Part shown: piece by piece, positions 50,011 to 58,004 of the stretch
Numbering within the stretch: position 1 is the first letter of the stretch
How the letters are laid out: each line of letters begins with the position of its first letter
Assembly (NCBI GenBank): GCA_040756415.1
Contig: JBFLYZ010000019.1
Location: 1-58,004 of the forward strand
Direction of reading: 5' to 3'
DNA length: 58,004 bases
Source of the DNA: JBFLYZ01 sp040756415
Lineage (GTDB): Bacteria; Bacteroidota; Bacteroidia; JADZBD01
Notes under the pieces: generated by a model
What the model was told of the DNA's origin: nothing
What the model saw: the letters and a program-made list of their open reading frames with translations, nothing else
Databases searched by the model: none
Made by a program: the position numbers and the translations under genes

Positions 50011-52800
50011 ATGATAAAACTGTACACCCCGGTTGGCATTATACTGACTTTGCTTTTGCACCCGGCCATTGCGGCCACGGTGCCGCCTAATGACGACCAG
50101 TGTAATCCTTATTACATAGGAGTGCTGGACCAGCCTACGGACTGCCCCTTTTCAAGCGCCAATTCCACCTGGCTGATCAACCAGTCGAACGTAGGCTCCA
50201 CTTCTACCTTCCCGCAGCCTGCACTGATGAGTTGCATGGGAGGGGGCGACATGCCCAATCCCATGAATGATGTCTGGTATAAGTTCGAAGCCTCGGCCGA
50301 TTACCTGGATGTGTTCATTAACGGGACCATCAACACCCCTTATGTCGCCCTGTACCAGTATACGGGCGACTGCATAGGCATGATCCCCATCAACTGCGCC
50401 AGGGGCCTGAACGGCAACCTCAGCGCTTCTTTCCCCTCCCTGTTTCCGGGAACGGAATACCTGCTTCAGGTGGGCGGCACTACCACCGGGAGCTTCACTC
50501 TTATCCTGAGCAATTCGAACAACTGCCTTTCCTGCATGCAGAAATCCATGCTTTTTGTAAGCCCCGCACCGGTGAACGGCTATTACAACCCTGGGGATAC
50601 GGTGAACTTCTGCTATGTCGTAAACGGTTTCAAAAGCTACAACGGGCAATCCCTGCATGGGGTGGTGCCCGTTCTGCCCACCAATACCGGGTGGCAACCC
50701 CCTACCTTACAACCCATGAACACGCCTCAGTCAGTAAGCGGCAATGGCGCATGGATGTGGTATAATTATCCCAGCCTGCCGCAAGGCCTGGGAACGAGAG
50801 AAGGCTTCTTTTATGATGTCAATCCGCTGAACATGGACCCCACCGACAATGCGGGTGATTCGGCCTCGGCTTACGACCAATGGATATTCTGCTGGAGCAT
50901 GGTCACCAAAAGTTCCTGTACCGGGTTCCTCAGCCTTAACTTCGATATCTATCATTTTTCCGATGGAGAGACCGGCTCGGGTGTTCCCACCCTGGGCTGC
51001 GGTGCCGATAAGGATTACCGCTTCTCGGCCGTGCTTAACTGCTGCTCGCCCGGTCTGGACATCAGCGTAGCCGATGCGAGCTGCGACACGGTTTGTGACG
51101 GAAACATTTCCGCTTCGGTGAGCGGCATCACCATAGGACCGTACAACTATTTCTGGTTCGATAATACCGGCTACGGCTTTGATTCCACGCTGTCAAGTGT
51201 GTCAACAATCAACAGCGTTTCCGGATTATGTGCCGGATCCTATTCCGTGATCATGGTCAACAGCGCCTGCTTTGCCACGGCCAATGCCACCATAGCGCCC
51301 CCGTTCGCGATCGATGTGCAGCAGGCCACTTTCACCTGTGGCACCAGCAGCAATGAGGTAGCTATGGTTACAGTGAATCCTAACGTGGGCAATTATACTT
51401 ACTCCTGGTCAAATGGCGACACCTCTCCTGCAGCCACAGGGCTCAGTACCGGGCAAACCTATACGGTAACCGTTACCGATGTCAGCACCGGATGCGCCAT
51501 TACTCAAACGATAACCATTATGATTACCCCTCAGGATGATCCTGCTTTCCTGTATCCATCCAATCAACTTTGCCAGACCGGCAACGCCCTTGTTTATCCC
51601 GTTTATATCGCCACCCCCGGAGGCACTTTTTCTTCGAGCAACCAAACCAATATGCCGGTCGATCCGGCTACGGGCGAGATCAATGTTGCGGCTTCCAATA
51701 TAGGTATGTATACGGTCATGTATGTTACCAACGGCCCTTGCCCGGCCACCTATGTCGATACCATTTACATCACCAGCCAGGATGATGCTTTCTTTTCCTA
51801 TCCCAACACCGTTGTGTGCGGAGCGCCCCTGCTACCCATGTATCCCGACTATATGGCCACCCTGGGCGGCACGTTTACGGTCAGCGGGGCGGGCTGCCTG
51901 GTGGATTCCAGCAACGGGGCGCTGAGCGTATTTTTGAATCCCAATCCTACTATTCAGTGTATTGTTACCTATACATCGCCCAATACGGGCGCCTGCCAGG
52001 ATGTGCACATGGATACCATTACTTTTAACAAAATACCGGCCACGCCTACCTCCTCTAACCCCAACGTATTCTACTGCGCGGGCGACCAGGCCAGCCTGAC
52101 CGTGGCGGTGATAGGTAACGGAGTTATCCCATTATGGTTCGATACGGCTTTCTCGTGGACGCTTCCCGTATGTACCACCAGCACGTATACCTTCACCCCA
52201 ACGCAGCCTTTTTATACGCTGACGGTCATCGCATATGATCTTTTTACCGGTTGTGCCAGTGCTCCAATTTATCTGACGCTTACCGAATCTCCGGCAGCGG
52301 TGGCTGATGCGGGTTCCGATACCACTATATGTCCCGATTTCACAACCGTTCTCCAGGGCAGCGGTGGGGTGTCTTACTCGTGGCTTCCCGACAATTCCAC
52401 GGCCCAGAACCTTTCCGTCAGTCCCGGCACCACCACCACCTATACCCTGATCGTTACCAACAACGCGGGGTGCACGGCAAGCGATTTTGTAACGGTAACG
52501 GTGGATAGTGCCGGATGCGATACGATCGATATCAAAGTGGATTACAACGGCATTACGCCAAACGGTGACGGCTATAACGATGCTTGGTTCATCAACGGCA
52601 TTTCGCATATCAAGAACAAAGTATTGATATTTAACCGCTGGGGCGATAAGGTATGGGAAGGCACGAACTACGATAACAGGGATGTGATATGGACCGGCAG
52701 GAACATGAGCGGCAGTGAGCTGCCAGCGGGAACTTATTATTATGTAATACACTTTGAAGATTTACCCGCCCGGAAAGGCTGGGTGGAACTTACACGATAG
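50011..52800 (+). CDS. Large secreted protein with T9SS type B C-terminal domain
   Basis: A 929-aa protein with signal peptide (YTPVGIILTLLLHPAIA). Residues about 25-170 form a PPC-like beta domain (NDVWYKFEASADYLDVFING, GTEYLLQVGGTTTGSFTL). Next are a Cys-containing region (CFVV/CYVV strands) and several SprB/Ig-like modules, for example YTYSWSNGDTSPAATGLSTG and TTICPDFTTVLQGSGGVSYS. The last 90 residues are the gliding-associated CHU_C domain (ITPNGDGYNDAWFI, FNRWGDKVWEG, LPAGTYYYVIH). It is therefore T9SS cargo, probably an adhesin or surface-layer component. It opens a plus-strand run of surface-protein genes, 12 bp before the first collagen-like gene. Confidence 0.92.
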   Translation: MIKLYTPVGIILTLLLHPAIAATVPPNDDQCNPYYIGVLDQPTDCPFSSANSTWLINQSNVGSTSTFPQPALMSCMGGGDMPNPMNDVWYKFEASADYLDVFINGTINTPYVALYQYTGDCIGMIPINCARGLNGNLSASFPSLFPGTEYLLQVGGTTTGSFTLILSNSNNCLSCMQKSMLFVSPAPVNGYYNPGDTVNFCYVVNGFKSYNGQSLHGVVPVLPTNTGWQPPTLQPMNTPQSVSGNGAWMWYNYPSLPQGLGTREGFFYDVNPLNMDPTDNAGDSASAYDQWIFCWSMVTKSSCTGFLSLNFDIYHFSDGETGSGVPTLGCGADKDYRFSAVLNCCSPGLDISVADASCDTVCDGNISASVSGITIGPYNYFWFDNTGYGFDSTLSSVSTINSVSGLCAGSYSVIMVNSACFATANATIAPPFAIDVQQATFTCGTSSNEVAMVTVNPNVGNYTYSWSNGDTSPAATGLSTGQTYTVTVTDVSTGCAITQTITIMITPQDDPAFLYPSNQLCQTGNALVYPVYIATPGGTFSSSNQTNMPVDPATGEINVAASNIGMYTVMYVTNGPCPATYVDTIYITSQDDAFFSYPNTVVCGAPLLPMYPDYMATLGGTFTVSGAGCLVDSSNGALSVFLNPNPTIQCIVTYTSPNTGACQDVHMDTITFNKIPATPTSSNPNVFYCAGDQASLTVAVIGNGVIPLWFDTAFSWTLPVCTTSTYTFTPTQPFYTLTVIAYDLFTGCASAPIYLTLTESPAAVADAGSDTTICPDFTTVLQGSGGVSYSWLPDNSTAQNLSVSPGTTTTYTLIVTNNAGCTASDFVTVTVDSAGCDTIDIKVDYNGITPNGDGYNDAWFINGISHIKNKVLIFNRWGDKVWEGTNYDNRDVIWTGRNMSGSELPAGTYYYVIHFEDLPARKGWVELTR

Positions 52801-52812
52801 TAGTATTATCTT

Positions 52813-55074
52813 ATGAAGAACATTATTCTTCTTTTATCTTTTTGCAGCCTCACCGCATCGATAGTGGCGCAGGCTCCCCCTCCGCAGGGCATCAACTACC
52901 AGGCGGTGGCACGCAACTCATCGGGGCAGGAGCTGGCGGGCCAGGCCATTTCCGTACGCTTTGGGATTTATGATAACGACCCCAATAGCGGGGGCGTGCT
53001 CCAGTGGCAGGAAATACACAACCTCACCACCAACCAGTTCGGCCTCTTTACCGCGGTTATCGGAACGGGCGCCAGCACCGGCAGTGGTGTGCAAACATCT
53101 TTTGCCAATGTGCCCTGGGGAACTTCGGTCTGCTGGCTGCGCGTGGAGATCGATCCCGCTGGCGGTTCCAATTTCTCGGTCATCAGCATAACCAGGTTCG
53201 AATCCGTGCCTTATGCATTCTATGCCGCCAACGGTGGCACGCCCGGACCGCAGGGCCCTACCGGGCCTACCGGAGCAACGGGTGATACAGGACCCACCGG
53301 GGTAGGCCTGCAGGGACCTCCCGGAGCAACCGGACCTACTGGAGCAACGGGCGATACAGGTCCTCCGGGACCTTCTTCAACAGTACCCGGGCCGCAGGGA
53401 CCAACCGGGCCCACGGGCGCTACCGGTGATACAGGGCCTACAGGAGTGGGTCTGCAGGGGCCTACAGGACCTTCAGGACCCACTGGCGCAAATGGAAATA
53501 ACGGTGCCACAGGTCCAACAGGGCCCACGGGTGCCACCGGGGCTACCGGGCCTACGGGAACATTTTCGGTCAACGCATGGCTTTTGAATGGGAATACAGG
53601 AACTGTATTCGGCACCAATTACATCGGCACCGCAGATAACACAGGCCTGGATTTCCGCACCGGAGGCATCTCCAGGATGGTGCTTTCTTCAACCGGCCAG
53701 CTCGGTGTAGGCATTACGCCCACATCTCCCGTGCATTTTTCGAGCACTGTAACAGGGGGGCAGCCCACCCTTCGAGTGGACAATACAGGCGCAGGCTATT
53801 CTGCTCACTTTACGAATACGGTGGGAATTGGCGCTACGCTGGGTTCGCCCGGAGGCAACCTTTCCGTTGCCGGCCGCGTATCGATCGGAAGCGGATTTTA
53901 CTCGGCTCCCCCTCCAGCGAACGGGTTGATCGTGGAAGGGCAGGTAGGCATAGGCACAACAACCGTGCTGCCCAATGCCAATCTGCAGGTTCAGTCGTCC
54001 ACCTCCGCGATACAGCAATTCATTTCAAGCAGCAGCGCAAAATCGAATATTTTTTTCGGGACCACCGCTACTCCAGGCATGGGCGCCATCCAATACGACA
54101 ATGGCAATAACTCCATGCATTTTACCACCAACTCTACTGCCGACAGGGTGGTGATCGCTTCTTCAGGTTACGTGGGCATCAATAATCCGACTCCAATTTA
54201 TCCCCTGCACCTGGTCACAAGCACCTATCCGGGCGTGCAGGTGGACGGCTCTGACGCATCATGGTCAGGATACTATGCCAATACCACCAACTCTACCGGC
54301 CAACCCTTTTATGGTTACAAGGTACAGGGCAATCCTGCGGCATGGCATTATGTAACCCAATCGGGCGATTGGAGGCTGTGGGTAAACACAAATAACCACC
54401 TAACAGTGACCAGCAGCGGGAACGTAGGCATGGGCACAACAACCCCTGCCTCGCTGCTTCATGTTAAAAATGCCAATACAAACGTCAATAGCAGCCAGCT
54501 TGTTATTGAAGCGAACTCCAGTTTCGGGCCTGTCACCTACTCAGCGCTGGAGTTCTGGTCGAATTTTACCAGCTCAGGGGCCGGACCATCAGGCAGGATA
54601 AAATCTTACTATCAGAGCGGCCTGTATACTGACGCGACCATGACATTCCAGACCATCGCGCCCGGTCCTTCTTTCGTGGATGTGATGTCGCTCAGGAACG
54701 GAATGGTCGGCATCGGCACAACCAGCCCCGCCACATCGCTCGACATCGAAGGCGCTTTGACGCTCGGAGAGCAATTCCACAACTTCGGGGCGGCCGCAAC
54801 CGCCACATTGAATGTAGGTAACCGCTCCGTGTATAATCTCTATACCAGCAGCGGGCCGGGCACTACCATAATACTCAGCAACGGATTGCAGGTAGGACAG
54901 GTGCTTGTTCTTTACATCGCCAGCAACACGGTGGGATCGGGCCCGATACTGCTTACGGACAACACGGCCAACAACATGAACCTTTTCGGCAACTTTTCGT
55001 TAGGTCCCGGAGACACGATTACGCTTTTGTGGGACGGTAACGACTGGATAGAGCTGGCAAGAAGTAATAACTAA
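52813..55074 (+). CDS. Collagen-like secreted protein A, 753 aa
   Basis: Signal peptide of 20 residues (MKNIILLLSFCSLTASIVAQ), then a Bacteroidota-type N-terminal domain (about 21-140, PQGINYQAVARNSSGQELAG, ending VPYAFYAANG), a Gly-X-X stretch from about 142 to 249 (GPTGPTGATGDTG units, about 35 triplets with two interruptions), and a long beta region of tail-fibre-like modules (GTADNTGLDFRTGGISRMVL, GIGTTTVLPNANLQVQ, VGIGTTSPATSLDIEG). It ends in a short glycine/asparagine-rich beta domain, without a clear T9SS signal. The fold is likely a trimer with a collagen-like stalk. Residues 20-249 are almost identical to those of the next gene. Confidence 0.88.
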   Translation: MKNIILLLSFCSLTASIVAQAPPPQGINYQAVARNSSGQELAGQAISVRFGIYDNDPNSGGVLQWQEIHNLTTNQFGLFTAVIGTGASTGSGVQTSFANVPWGTSVCWLRVEIDPAGGSNFSVISITRFESVPYAFYAANGGTPGPQGPTGPTGATGDTGPTGVGLQGPPGATGPTGATGDTGPPGPSSTVPGPQGPTGPTGATGDTGPTGVGLQGPTGPSGPTGANGNNGATGPTGPTGATGATGPTGTFSVNAWLLNGNTGTVFGTNYIGTADNTGLDFRTGGISRMVLSSTGQLGVGITPTSPVHFSSTVTGGQPTLRVDNTGAGYSAHFTNTVGIGATLGSPGGNLSVAGRVSIGSGFYSAPPPANGLIVEGQVGIGTTTVLPNANLQVQSSTSAIQQFISSSSAKSNIFFGTTATPGMGAIQYDNGNNSMHFTTNSTADRVVIASSGYVGINNPTPIYPLHLVTSTYPGVQVDGSDASWSGYYANTTNSTGQPFYGYKVQGNPAAWHYVTQSGDWRLWVNTNNHLTVTSSGNVGMGTTTPASLLHVKNANTNVNSSQLVIEANSSFGPVTYSALEFWSNFTSSGAGPSGRIKSYYQSGLYTDATMTFQTIAPGPSFVDVMSLRNGMVGIGTTSPATSLDIEGALTLGEQFHNFGAAATATLNVGNRSVYNLYTSSGPGTTIILSNGLQVGQVLVLYIASNTVGSGPILLTDNTANNMNLFGNFSLGPGDTITLLWDGNDWIELARSNN
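52870..53558. repeat. Duplicated block, copy 1 (689 bp)
   Basis: This segment, from codon 20 of protein A to the end of its collagen-like stretch, matches 55158-55846 at an offset of 2288 bp. By eye I count only five mismatches, all in the last third; the first roughly 500 bp are identical. Copy 1 begins at the last residue of the signal peptide. Confidence 0.93.
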
Positions 55075-55100
55075 GGAGAACTGATTTCAATATCATACGT

Positions 55101-57725
55101 ATGAAAAAGATTTTCGTTGTTTTAGGTGCGGTATTGTTTTATTCGGGAGCTTTTTCCCAGGCTCCCCCTCCGCAGGGCATCAACTACCAGGCGGTGGCAC
55201 GCAACTCATCGGGGCAGGAGCTGGCGGGCCAGGCCATTTCCGTACGCTTTGGGATTTATGATAACGACCCCAATAGCGGGGGCGTGCTCCAGTGGCAGGA
55301 AATACACAACCTCACCACCAACCAGTTCGGCCTCTTTACCGCGGTTATCGGAACGGGCGCCAGCACCGGCAGTGGTGTGCAAACATCTTTTGCCAATGTG
55401 CCCTGGGGAACTTCGGTCTGCTGGCTGCGCGTGGAGATCGATCCCGCTGGCGGTTCCAATTTCTCGGTCATCAGCATAACCAGGTTCGAATCCGTGCCTT
55501 ATGCATTCTATGCCGCCAACGGTGGCACGCCCGGACCGCAGGGCCCTACCGGGCCTACCGGAGCAACGGGTGATACAGGACCCACCGGGGTAGGCCTGCA
55601 GGGACCTCCCGGAGCAACCGGACCTACTGGAGCAACGGGCGATACAGGTCCTCCGGGCCCCTCTTCAACAATACCCGGGCCGCAGGGACCAACCGGGCCC
55701 ACGGGCGCTACCGGTGATACAGGGCCTACAGGAGTGGGTCTGCAGGGGCCAACAGGACCTTCAGGACCCACTGGCGCAAATGGAAATAACGGTGCCACAG
55801 GTCCAACAGGGCCCACGGGTGCCACCGGGGCTACTGGGCCTACGGGCGCGAATGGAAGCAACGGTGTTACCGGGCCTACCGGAGCTAACGGAACAAATGG
55901 CGTTACGGGGCCAACCGGTCCTACCGGGGCAAACGGAAGCAACGGTGTTACCGGACCTACTGGCGCCACCGGGCCTACCGGTGCTACGGGCACTGGTACA
56001 GTTGGCGCTCCCGGGCCTACCGGGCCTACCGGACCTCCCGGTGCCGCCAACATCAACGGTACTATTAACTATCTCATAAAGTTCACCAGCCCAACAACCG
56101 GGGGCAATTCGATCGCTTTCGATAACGGCACGAACCTTGGCATAGGAACAACTACTCCTGGATACAAGCTGGATGTGGCTGGTGAGATCAACATACCGGC
56201 CAGCTCCTTTTACAGGATAGGAACCCTGAAGATACTGGGCAATTCGCCCGGAACCGGAACGCTGTATATTGGCGAACAGGCCGGAATACTGAATACTGCC
56301 AACTTTAACACTTTTGTGGGTTACCAATCGGGGGTTGGCAATGTGACCGGTTCTGCCAATACGTACCTGGGATACCAGTCGGGCCAAGGCGCCAACAGCG
56401 GCAGCAACAATACGCTTCTCGGTGCGCAATCCGGAAATCAAACCTCTACGGGGTCGGATAATACGGCCGTAGGTTTCAACGCGCTGTACAACAATACCGG
56501 TGGAAATAAAAATACCGCCTTCGGTTCAGGTGCCGGAGGAAACTCGGTCGGATCCAACAACACGTTTATCGGCTTTAACGCGAACGGCAGCGGCCTGGTT
56601 ACCCTTACCAACGCTACGGCCTTGGGCCACAACTCTTATGTAAAGACCAGCAACTCGCTGGTGCTGGGCGATACCAATGTGGTGAACGTGGGCATAGGCA
56701 CCGGTGCGCCTACTCAAAAACTTCAGGTCAGCAATACCGTTGTTGACCCGGCTATAAGCATAGTAGGCAACAACACGGCCAACATGTATCTGCTTTTCGG
56801 CACGCAGGGCATTAACAACAAGGGAGCCATCCAGTACAATAACGCCAGCAACCTCATGTCGCTCTGGACCAATAACAGCCCGAAAGTGTGGATTACCGGA
56901 AGCGGAAATGTGGGAATAGCCGTTTCAAGTCCTTCCACAACCTTTTCGATCGGCAACGGCACTTCCGAAATGTTCAATATAAACGGAAGCGATGGCGATA
57001 TGTTCTTCCGTGATCCGCAAGGCTCCATCACGTTCCCATCCTCCATGGCTGGCGGGCCACCCATGATCCATATGTTCGATCTCGGAACCAATAACCCCGA
57101 TCGCATGGTCATCGCCCATAGCCCCGGCTTCCCGCTCTGGGGTCTTCAATACCAGGATGTGGGCGATGTGTTTCGCTTCGTTAATAACGGCACTCCCGTT
57201 TTCAACGTTAACCTGATCAGCTCGGTGATCCAGTACCCGCACAGCACAGCCGGCCAGAATAAGGTACTGGTTTCTGATGCTACCGGTAACGCTTCATGGG
57301 CCAACTCAAGCATCAATACCGGGTTTGCCGCTTATAACTCCCTTTCGCAGAGCATACCGCCCAACTCTTCTACCATACTTAATTTCAATACGGAAGAATT
57401 TGACGATGGAAATGCGTTTTCGGGCAACGCGTTTACCGCGCCAACAGCCGGGGTCTACCAGTTTAACGCAACGCTGGTATGGAACCCGTTTACGGCCGGG
57501 GGCGGATATGTAGGCTTGGAGATTTACAAGAATGGGGTTCAGAACAAAATCGAATTGGTACCGGCAACCACCGTTACGTATAATTCGCTGAGCACGAGCG
57601 TAACCATGAAACTTAATGCGGGGGATGTTATTACCGTTCGGGCGTTTCAGCAATCGGGCGCTAATCAAAGCACCGCCATAGGGGGAATACAGTATACGCG
57701 GTTTAGCGGATTCAGAGTGTATTGA
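55101..57725 (+). CDS. Collagen-like protein B with YadA-head-like and C1q-like domains, 874 aa
   Basis: Signal peptide (MKKIFVVLGAVLFYSGAFSQ), the same N-terminal domain as protein A (21-140), then a longer Gly-X-X run (about 142-314; GANGSNGVTGPTG units). A region of trimeric YadA-head-like repeats follows (about 355-550; NTFVGYQSG, NTYLGYQSG, NTLLGAQSG, NTAVGFNAL, NTFIGFNANG), then tail-fibre-like modules (VGIGTGAPTQKLQV). The last about 135 residues match the C1q/TNF-like jelly roll: FTAPTAGVYQFNATLVW, GLEIYKNG and an ending FSGFRVY. This predicts a secreted trimeric stalk with a globular binding head. No T9SS signal is evident, so its route through the outer membrane is unclear. Confidence 0.88.
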   Translation: MKKIFVVLGAVLFYSGAFSQAPPPQGINYQAVARNSSGQELAGQAISVRFGIYDNDPNSGGVLQWQEIHNLTTNQFGLFTAVIGTGASTGSGVQTSFANVPWGTSVCWLRVEIDPAGGSNFSVISITRFESVPYAFYAANGGTPGPQGPTGPTGATGDTGPTGVGLQGPPGATGPTGATGDTGPPGPSSTIPGPQGPTGPTGATGDTGPTGVGLQGPTGPSGPTGANGNNGATGPTGPTGATGATGPTGANGSNGVTGPTGANGTNGVTGPTGPTGANGSNGVTGPTGATGPTGATGTGTVGAPGPTGPTGPPGAANINGTINYLIKFTSPTTGGNSIAFDNGTNLGIGTTTPGYKLDVAGEINIPASSFYRIGTLKILGNSPGTGTLYIGEQAGILNTANFNTFVGYQSGVGNVTGSANTYLGYQSGQGANSGSNNTLLGAQSGNQTSTGSDNTAVGFNALYNNTGGNKNTAFGSGAGGNSVGSNNTFIGFNANGSGLVTLTNATALGHNSYVKTSNSLVLGDTNVVNVGIGTGAPTQKLQVSNTVVDPAISIVGNNTANMYLLFGTQGINNKGAIQYNNASNLMSLWTNNSPKVWITGSGNVGIAVSSPSTTFSIGNGTSEMFNINGSDGDMFFRDPQGSITFPSSMAGGPPMIHMFDLGTNNPDRMVIAHSPGFPLWGLQYQDVGDVFRFVNNGTPVFNVNLISSVIQYPHSTAGQNKVLVSDATGNASWANSSINTGFAAYNSLSQSIPPNSSTILNFNTEEFDDGNAFSGNAFTAPTAGVYQFNATLVWNPFTAGGGYVGLEIYKNGVQNKIELVPATTVTYNSLSTSVTMKLNAGDVITVRAFQQSGANQSTAIGGIQYTRFSGFRVY
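55158..55846. repeat. Duplicated block, copy 2 (689 bp)
   Basis: Partner of 52870-53558. The boundaries fall just before the mature N-terminus and inside the collagen-like run; downstream the two genes diverge completely, copy 2 continuing with further GANGSNG units. The signal peptides on the left side are also unrelated at the DNA level. Confidence 0.93.
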
Positions 57726-57726
57726 T

Positions 57727-58004
57727 ATGATGAAAAGGATTTTTTACATGCTATTTGCCGCTGCGCTCAGCCATGCGGCCGCAGCCCAGGTCCAGCTCAC
57801 GCCTGCGGTCATTTCTTCCAGCGGAGGGTTTGGCTCCAGCGGAGGCAACACGTTTTCGTTCACCGTGGGAGAGCCCGTGGTGATCACGGCTACCGGGAGT
57901 AACAATATCCTCACGCAGGGTTTCCAGCAACCTGCCACCGATTCCCTCATACTGAGTGGCGATTCGGTCCTGATCGTGATCTATACCGGCTTAACCCCTA
58001 ACGG
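57727..58004 (+). CDS. Partial secreted protein, probable T9SS type B cargo
   Basis: An open frame runs from ATG 57727 (1 bp after the previous stop) to the window edge, about 92 codons. It has a signal peptide (KRIFYMLFAAALSHAAAAQ), then TFSFTVGEPVVITATGSN and ILTQGFQQP, a leader pattern common in small Bacteroidota proteins that carry a CHU_C domain, and it breaks off at IYTGLTPNG, just where such a C-terminal domain begins. It is the 3'-truncated last gene of the surface-protein series. Confidence 0.72.
   Translation, partial: MMKRIFYMLFAAALSHAAAAQVQLTPAVISSSGGFGSSGGNTFSFTVGEPVVITATGSNNILTQGFQQPATDSLILSGDSVLIVIYTGLTPN

Noticed and set aside
53230..56050. Regularly spaced short repeats reminiscent of a CRISPR array
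   Set aside because: The repeats are degenerate 9-bp coding units for Gly-Pro-Thr type triplets in frame with signal-peptide proteins, with no constant repeat-spacer structure and no cas genes.
55508..56056. Pro/Val-rich GPVGPVAP frame on the minus strand over the collagen repeats
   Set aside because: The complement of Gly-X-X codons reads as another repeat peptide; there is no start context or signal peptide. The same holds for 53220-53618.
1..58004. tRNA, rRNA, insertion sequences, integrase or prophage genes
   Set aside because: No transposase, integrase or RNA gene was recognised on either strand by reading; a covariance-model scan was not possible, so short ncRNAs cannot be ruled out.

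Overview
The window looks like a chromosomal segment of a Bacteroidota bacterium (best guess a Chitinophagales/Sphingobacteriales-type environmental lineage; the order is inference). Evidence: the gliding lipoprotein GldH, SprB repeats, and secreted proteins ending in type A or type B (gliding-associated, CHU_C) type IX secretion signals; a propeller-Y_Y_Y-SpoIIE sensor; several promoter-like sites of the Bacteroidota form TTG-N17-23-TAnnTTTG. No rRNA, tRNA, CRISPR array, transposase or prophage was seen, and coding density is high.

Layout. 1-3731 (+): a hypothetical protein, a DEDDy exonuclease, a lipoprotein and a fused double ATPase of a peptide-type ABC importer. 3773-6276 (-): an AT-rich T9SS cargo protein and a secreted HExxH protein. 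6348-7802 (+): a GT-C type membrane protein. 21600-7946 (-): one long directional cluster, read holB, ricT, gldH, a class A penicillin-binding protein, scoA, scoB, then five surface-glycan genes (GT-C, methyltransferase, DPM1-like GT2, GT-C, GT-C). 21675-26303: pgk (+), a convergent FAD oxidoreductase, and a rimB-rimK-aspartoacylase-like operon (+). 26388-33993 (-): a small ICHIPPGNP protein, a 1264-aa SprB-repeat/PKD surface protein and a propeller-SpoIIE sensor phosphatase. 34066-43985: a thioredoxin-like protein, plsC, sixA, a TPR protein, a lysine-rich lipoprotein with an apparent non-ATG start, a T9SS beta-propeller, two YD-repeat-like secreted paralogues, a YciI-like lipoprotein and small membrane proteins. 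44016-46409 (-): a lytic transglycosylase and PIN-PhoH. 46699-49943 (+): YfiR, a TPR protein and a HAMP-SpoIIE phosphatase. 50011-58004 (+): a series of secreted surface proteins, including two collagen-like proteins sharing a 689-bp nearly identical block, the second ending in a C1q-like domain; the last gene is cut by the window edge.

How it fits together: much of the window concerns the envelope and surface, namely peptidoglycan synthesis and turnover, glycan assembly, T9SS cargo, collagen-like fibres, and two SpoIIE-type phosphatases that could relay periplasmic signals to cytoplasmic phospho-switches. Housekeeping genes (pgk, holB, phoH, sco) are interspersed. The observations most worth follow-up are the duplicated collagen module with its C1q tip, the YfiR-TPR-SpoIIE operon, the rimB-rimK-aspartoacylase trio, and paired GT-C proteins with a shared extra C-terminal beta domain.
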